DNA from: Planctomycetota bacterium
GTDB taxonomy: Bacteria; Planctomycetota; PLA2; JAEUHO01
Length of the DNA stretch: 6,353 nt
Reading direction: 5' to 3'
Assembly: GCA_029213105.1 (NCBI GenBank)
Contig: JARGNS010000142.1
Coordinates: 1-6,353, forward strand
This document shows positions 4,666 to 6,353 of the stretch, piece after piece; the first letter of the stretch is position 1, and every line of letters starts with the position of its first letter. The translations under genes were made by a program, and so were the position numbers. The notes beneath the pieces are model-generated. The model made no database searches. It was not told the DNA's origin and was given only the letters and a program-made list of their open reading frames with translations.

Positions 4666-6353
4666 GTGTTCCGCCAAGCCGTCCTCGATGCCCTGACCCT
4701 CGCCCTCGGTGACGACGCGGAGGCTGCCGGCGACCTCGGCGCCCTGCTCGGCGCTCCGCCCAAGGTGGAGATGGGGGACCTCGCGTTCCCCTGCTTCCCC
4801 CTCGCCAAGATCCGCCGCAAGGCCCCGCCGCAGATCGCAGCCGAGCTCGCGGCCGCGATCCCCGCCGGCGGGCCGATCCTCGAGGTCAAGGCTCTCGGGC
4901 CCTATGTGAACTTCTTCGCCGACCCCGCCGCGCAGCTGCAGGCCCTGCACGCCGAGCTCGCCGACGGTCGTGTGCTCGCGGCGTGCAAGACCGACGCGCC
5001 CCGGCGCGTGATGATCGAGTTCTCCCAGCCCAACACGCCCAAGGTCTTCCACGTGGGGCACCTCCGCCACGTGGTCGTCGGGGACGCCCTGGCGCGCATC
5101 TTCCGCGCGCGCGGCCACGACGTGGTCGCGGCCAACTACTACGGCGACTTCGGCATCGACGTGGCCAAGTGCCTCTACCAGCTGCGCACCGGCGCACAGG
5201 GCCAGCCGCCTGCCGAGGGTCGCACCTCCTGGCTGGGCGAGGCGTACGTCGCCGCGAACGCGCCCCTCTCCGCCGCCAAGGCGAAGATCAAGGAAGCCGC
5301 CGAGGCCGGCGACGAGGACGCCAAGCAGGCTGCCATCGCCGCCCACGATGCGCTCTATCAGCCCATCCGCGCCGTGCTCACGGCGCTGGAGGAGGGCGAG
5401 CCCGAGATCACCGCGCTCTACCAGGAGACGCGGCAGTGGTGCCTGGACGAGTTCGCCGACACCTACACCTGGCTCGACGTCCACTTCGACCACGACTTCT
5501 TCGAGTCGCAGCTCGAGGAGGCCGGCAACAAGGTCGTGGACGACTACCTGGACAAGGGCGTCTTCGTCGAGAGCCAGGGCGCGATCATCAGTGACCTCAC
5601 GGAGCAGAAGCTGCCCGTGTGCCTCGTGCGCAAGAGCGACGGCTCGAGCCTCTACATGACCTGGGACCTTGCCCTGGCACGTCAGAAGTTCGACGAGTTC
5701 GACATCGAGCAGTCCCTGTACGTCGTCGGCGCCGAGCAGACGCTGCACTTCCAGCAGCTCTTCGCGACGCTGGGCAAGATGGGCTACGACCGCGCCAAGG
5801 ACTGCCGCCACGTCTCCTACGAGCTCGTCATGCTGCCCGAGGGCAAGATGTCGAGTCGCAATGGCACGGCCATCCCGCTGCACGAGCTGCGCCGCCGTGT
5901 CTCCGAGGCGATCCGCGCCAAGATGCAGGCCGAGGACCGCAGCGACCGCAGCGACTGGACCGCCACGCAGTGGGACGACACCGTCGAGAAGGTCGCCCTG
6001 GCCTGCCTCAAGTACGGCATGCTCCACGTGGGCAACAACCGTCGCGTGATCTTCGACATCGAGGACTGGACGAATCCCGAGGGCGACACGGGGGCGTACC
6101 TGCTCTACAGCCTGGCCCGCATCGCCGGGATCCAGCGCAAGGGCGGCGACGGCGTCGACCTCTCGGCCCCGCTGCCGGCCGGCAGCGGCTTCGGCGCGGA
6201 GACCGAGCGCGCGCTGCTCGGCCACCTGCTGCGCTTCCCGGCCGAGGTGCGTCGGGCGGAGGAGACCTGCGACCCGTCCGGCCTCGCCAACTACGTCTAC
6301 GAAGGCGCCAAGCACTTCTCGCGTTTCTACGCGGAGTGCCCGGTGATCCAGGC
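4666..6353 (+). CDS. argS: Arginyl-tRNA synthetase, 3' end missing
   Basis: This class I aminoacyl-tRNA synthetase joins arginine to tRNA-Arg using ATP in the cytoplasm. The frame starts at a GTG with a good ribosome site and is open to the window edge, giving 562 codons; comparison with the E. coli enzyme suggests only some 40-50 residues are missing. Residues 1-105 form the N-terminal ArgRS-specific domain that contacts the tRNA D-loop region (KVEMGDLAFPCFPLAK, then ALGPYVNFF). The catalytic Rossmann fold follows, with FSQPNTPK and the HIGH-class signature HVGH at 129-132. YVVGAEQTLHF belongs to the later catalytic core. The KMSKS loop appears as KMSSR at 394-398, a variant seen in ArgRS. 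The alpha-helical DALR anticodon-binding domain begins near GDTGAYLLYSLARI and includes YEGAKHFSRFYAECPVIQ at the edge. No frameshift or missing catalytic motif is visible. It is probably single copy and essential, transcribed from its own promoter downstream of the repeats. Confidence 0.97.
   Translation, partial: MFRQAVLDALTLALGDDAEAAGDLGALLGAPPKVEMGDLAFPCFPLAKIRRKAPPQIAAELAAAIPAGGPILEVKALGPYVNFFADPAAQLQALHAELADGRVLAACKTDAPRRVMIEFSQPNTPKVFHVGHLRHVVVGDALARIFRARGHDVVAANYYGDFGIDVAKCLYQLRTGAQGQPPAEGRTSWLGEAYVAANAPLSAAKAKIKEAAEAGDEDAKQAAIAAHDALYQPIRAVLTALEEGEPEITALYQETRQWCLDEFADTYTWLDVHFDHDFFESQLEEAGNKVVDDYLDKGVFVESQGAIISDLTEQKLPVCLVRKSDGSSLYMTWDLALARQKFDEFDIEQSLYVVGAEQTLHFQQLFATLGKMGYDRAKDCRHVSYELVMLPEGKMSSRNGTAIPLHELRRRVSEAIRAKMQAEDRSDRSDWTATQWDDTVEKVALACLKYGMLHVGNNRRVIFDIEDWTNPEGDTGAYLLYSLARIAGIQRKGGDGVDLSAPLPAGSGFGAETERALLGHLLRFPAEVRRAEETCDPSGLANYVYEGAKHFSRFYAECPVIQ

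Noticed and set aside
4549..6315. Minus-strand open frame of 588 codons opposite argS
   Set aside because: It is antisense to clearly recognised arginyl-tRNA synthetase sequence and has the Val/Leu/Gly/Glu bias of a mirror frame.

Overview
This is a G+C-rich bacterial window with strongly G/C-biased third codon positions. It holds six protein-coding genes (two running off the ends) and one repeat-rich intergenic region. No marker gene fixes the phylum. A LamG/concanavalin-like protein, a membrane-anchored SpoIIE-type phosphatase, an orphan monoheme cytochrome c and families of GTAGGGGCG-ended palindromic repeats would suit a Planctomycetota or Myxococcota-like genome, but that is inference only.

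Layout: (1) 1-501 (+), the 3' end of a LamG-like jelly-roll protein. (2) 369-1499 (-), a DUF1444-family protein with an extra N-terminal domain, convergent with and overlapping gene 1 by 133 bp. (3) 1577-2539 (+), a PLP-dependent D-cysteine desulfhydrase, divergent from gene 2. (4) 2491-3642 (-), a membrane-anchored SpoIIE/PP2C-type serine phosphatase, convergent with and overlapping gene 3 by 49 bp. (5) 3819-4199 (+), a small membrane-anchored or secreted monoheme c-type cytochrome, divergent from gene 4 across an intergenic region with a bulged hairpin. (6) 4200-4665, a non-coding region with a perfect 25-bp hairpin that includes the cytochrome stop codon, two identical 49-bp direct repeats and inverted relatives forming two MITE-like units. 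(7) 4666 to the right edge (+), argS, arginyl-tRNA synthetase, lacking only its last part.

The genes alternate in direction and share no obvious pathway. Each looks like its own transcription unit: a housekeeping aminoacyl-tRNA synthetase, a sulfur amino acid catabolic enzyme, a signalling phosphatase, an electron carrier and two poorly characterised proteins. There is no sign of a defence island, CRISPR array, prophage or biosynthetic cluster, and no clear new multi-gene system. The points most worth a second look are the repeat elements upstream of argS, the tail-to-tail overlap in which two genes carry C-terminal tails antisense to each other, and the uncharacterised N-terminal domain fused to DUF1444.
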